This document shows positions 11,661-12,769 of a DNA stretch of 12,769 bases, piece by piece (the stretch's first letter is position 1; every line of letters starts with the position of its first letter). The stretch lies in the NCBI GenBank assembly GCA_947458345.1, contig CANHBU010000016.1:1-12769 (forward strand). The letters are read 5' to 3'. Source of the DNA: Comamonadaceae bacterium (GTDB taxonomy: Bacteria > Pseudomonadota > Gammaproteobacteria > Burkholderiales > Burkholderiaceae_C). Made by a program: the position numbers and the translations under genes. Below the pieces are notes generated by a model. That model made no database searches. It saw only the letters and a program-made list of their open reading frames with translations, and was not told where the DNA came from.

Positions 11661-12769
11661 TGAACCTCTCCAAGCGTGAATTCCTGCAACTCATCGGTGC
11701 CGCCTCTGTGGCCGGCATGGCCTTGGGTCGCCATGCTCAGGCCGATGCGACCACTGCCGTCGAAAAGCTCTACGAGGCCCCTCGGTTTGGACAGGTGTCT
11801 TTTCTGCACATGACCGACTGCCACGCGCAGCTCAAGCCGATTCACTTTCGCGAGCCCAGCATCAATTTGGGTCTGGGCAGCATGCGCGGCCAACTGCCGC
11901 ATCTGGTGGGCGAGCATTTGCTCAAAGTCGCTGGCGTGCCGCCCGGTACGGCCCAGGCCCATGCACTGACCTACCTGGATTTTGAGCAGGCGGCGCAGCG
12001 CTATGGTCGCGTGGGTGGGTTTGCCCATCTGGCCACCCTGGTCAAGCGCCTCAAGGCCAGCCGGCCCGGCGCGCTGCTGCTCGACGGGGGGGACACCTGG
12101 CAAGGTTCGGGGACGGCGCTGTGGACCCATGGCCAGGATATGGTCGACGCTTGCAAGCTGCTGGGCGTGGACGTGATGACCGGCCACTGGGAGTTCACGC
12201 TGGGCATGGAGCGCGTCAAGGAGATCGTCGAGAAGGACTTCGCCGGCAAGGTGGATTTTGTGGCGCAGAACATCAAGACCACTGACTTTGGCGATCCGGT
12301 GTTTAAGCCCTATGTGATTCGGGAGATCAATGGCGTGCCCTGCGCCATCATCGGGCAGGCCTTTCCTTACACGCCCATCGCCAATCCGCGCTACATGGTG
12401 GCCGACTGGGAGTTTGGCATCCAGGACCAGAACATGCAGGCCATGGTCGACGAGGCCCGCGGCAAGGGGGCCCAGGTGGTGGTGGTGCTCAGCCACAACG
12501 GCATGGACGTGGACCTGAAAATGGCCAGCCGGGTCAGCGGCATCGACGCCATTTTGGGTGGCCACACCCATGACGGCATGCCGGTGGCCTCGATCGTGGC
12601 CAACAAGAGTGGCAAGACCATCGTCACCAACGCGGGCTCCAACAGCAAGTTTTTGGCGGTGCTTGATCTGGAGATCAAGGACAGGAAGGTCAGCGACTTT
12701 CGCTACAAGCTGCTGCCGGTGTTTGCCAACATGCTGCCGCCCGATCGGGAGATGGACGAGCTGATCAAC
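11660..12769 (+). CDS. soxB: SoxB, dimanganese thiosulfohydrolase, 3' end outside window
   Basis: SoxB hydrolyses the terminal sulfone of the SoxY adduct, releasing sulfate in the periplasm. The frame is open from the ATG to the window end (370 residues; full SoxB is about 560-570). Metallophosphoesterase motifs of the 5'-nucleotidase family are in order: MTDCHAQL (Asp53, His55), GGDTWQGS (Asp145), TGHWEFT (His176, Glu178), VLSHNG (His279) and GGHTHD (His302, His304). GHWEFT is characteristic of SoxB. The N-terminal signal is Tat-like (SKREFLQLIGAASVAGMAL) but has Lys5-Arg6 where Arg-Arg is usual. AAGGG about 7 bases upstream is the likely ribosome site. A terminator separates the gene from soxX. 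Confidence 0.95.
   Translation, partial: MNLSKREFLQLIGAASVAGMALGRHAQADATTAVEKLYEAPRFGQVSFLHMTDCHAQLKPIHFREPSINLGLGSMRGQLPHLVGEHLLKVAGVPPGTAQAHALTYLDFEQAAQRYGRVGGFAHLATLVKRLKASRPGALLLDGGDTWQGSGTALWTHGQDMVDACKLLGVDVMTGHWEFTLGMERVKEIVEKDFAGKVDFVAQNIKTTDFGDPVFKPYVIREINGVPCAIIGQAFPYTPIANPRYMVADWEFGIQDQNMQAMVDEARGKGAQVVVVLSHNGMDVDLKMASRVSGIDAILGGHTHDGMPVASIVANKSGKTIVTNAGSNSKFLAVLDLEIKDRKVSDFRYKLLPVFANMLPPDREMDELIN

Noticed and set aside
11588..12571. 327-residue minus-strand frame opposite soxB
   Set aside because: The plus-strand frame carries all metal-binding motifs of SoxB and is open to the window edge; the minus frame has none.

Overview
This 12.8 kb window looks like chromosomal DNA from a betaproteobacterium, most likely a Burkholderiales (Comamonadaceae-like) chemolithotroph or mixotroph. 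The reasons are the high GC content, the PcaR/PcaU-type IclR regulator, the tRNA sequences and a sox gene order (C-D-Y-Z-A-X-B) of the kind I associate with Burkholderiales. The genus is an inference; no marker gene settles it.

Left part (1-1454): the 3' part of an IclR-family regulator runs in from outside the window. A 357-base gene-free stretch follows, holding a strong hairpin with its U-tract on the minus strand. Then come tRNA-Pro(TGG) and tRNA-Arg(TCT), both with encoded CCA.

Middle part (1455-5854): a sulfide/persulfide-response module. A persulfide-dioxygenase-like metallo-beta-lactamase gene (minus strand) diverges from an ArsR-type regulator that keeps the two cysteines of the BigR/SqrR persulfide sensors. 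Between them lies a perfect 17-bp inverted repeat with a 7-bp centre. It contains two mirror-image promoters, each with a TTGACA -35. The regulator starts a tight five-gene run: two half-size YeeE/YedE membrane proteins, a free-standing DUF442 phosphatase/sulfurtransferase-like domain, and a SulP anion transporter with a STAS domain.

Right part (5947-12769): a periplasmic thiosulfate-oxidation (Sox) cluster. Two small c-type cytochromes come first, then soxC-soxD (sulfur dehydrogenase), soxY-soxZ (carrier), soxA-soxX (the c-type cytochrome that loads the carrier) and soxB (thiosulfohydrolase, cut off by the window end). Details that stand out are a monoheme SoxA, a SoxX with a lipoprotein signal peptide, and a SoxB with Lys-Arg instead of Arg-Arg in its export signal. 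A canonical terminator hairpin lies between soxX and soxB, inside a 21-codon frame that overlaps both neighbours.

As a working model, the left module detects and detoxifies sulfane sulfur and moves sulfur anions across the inner membrane. The right module oxidises thiosulfate or sulfide to sulfate in the periplasm and passes electrons to small cytochromes c. I see no CRISPR array, transposase or phage gene. The gene families are known. What looks least described is regulatory: the mirror-image promoter palindrome, a candidate shared upstream element, and the soxX-terminator-soxB arrangement.
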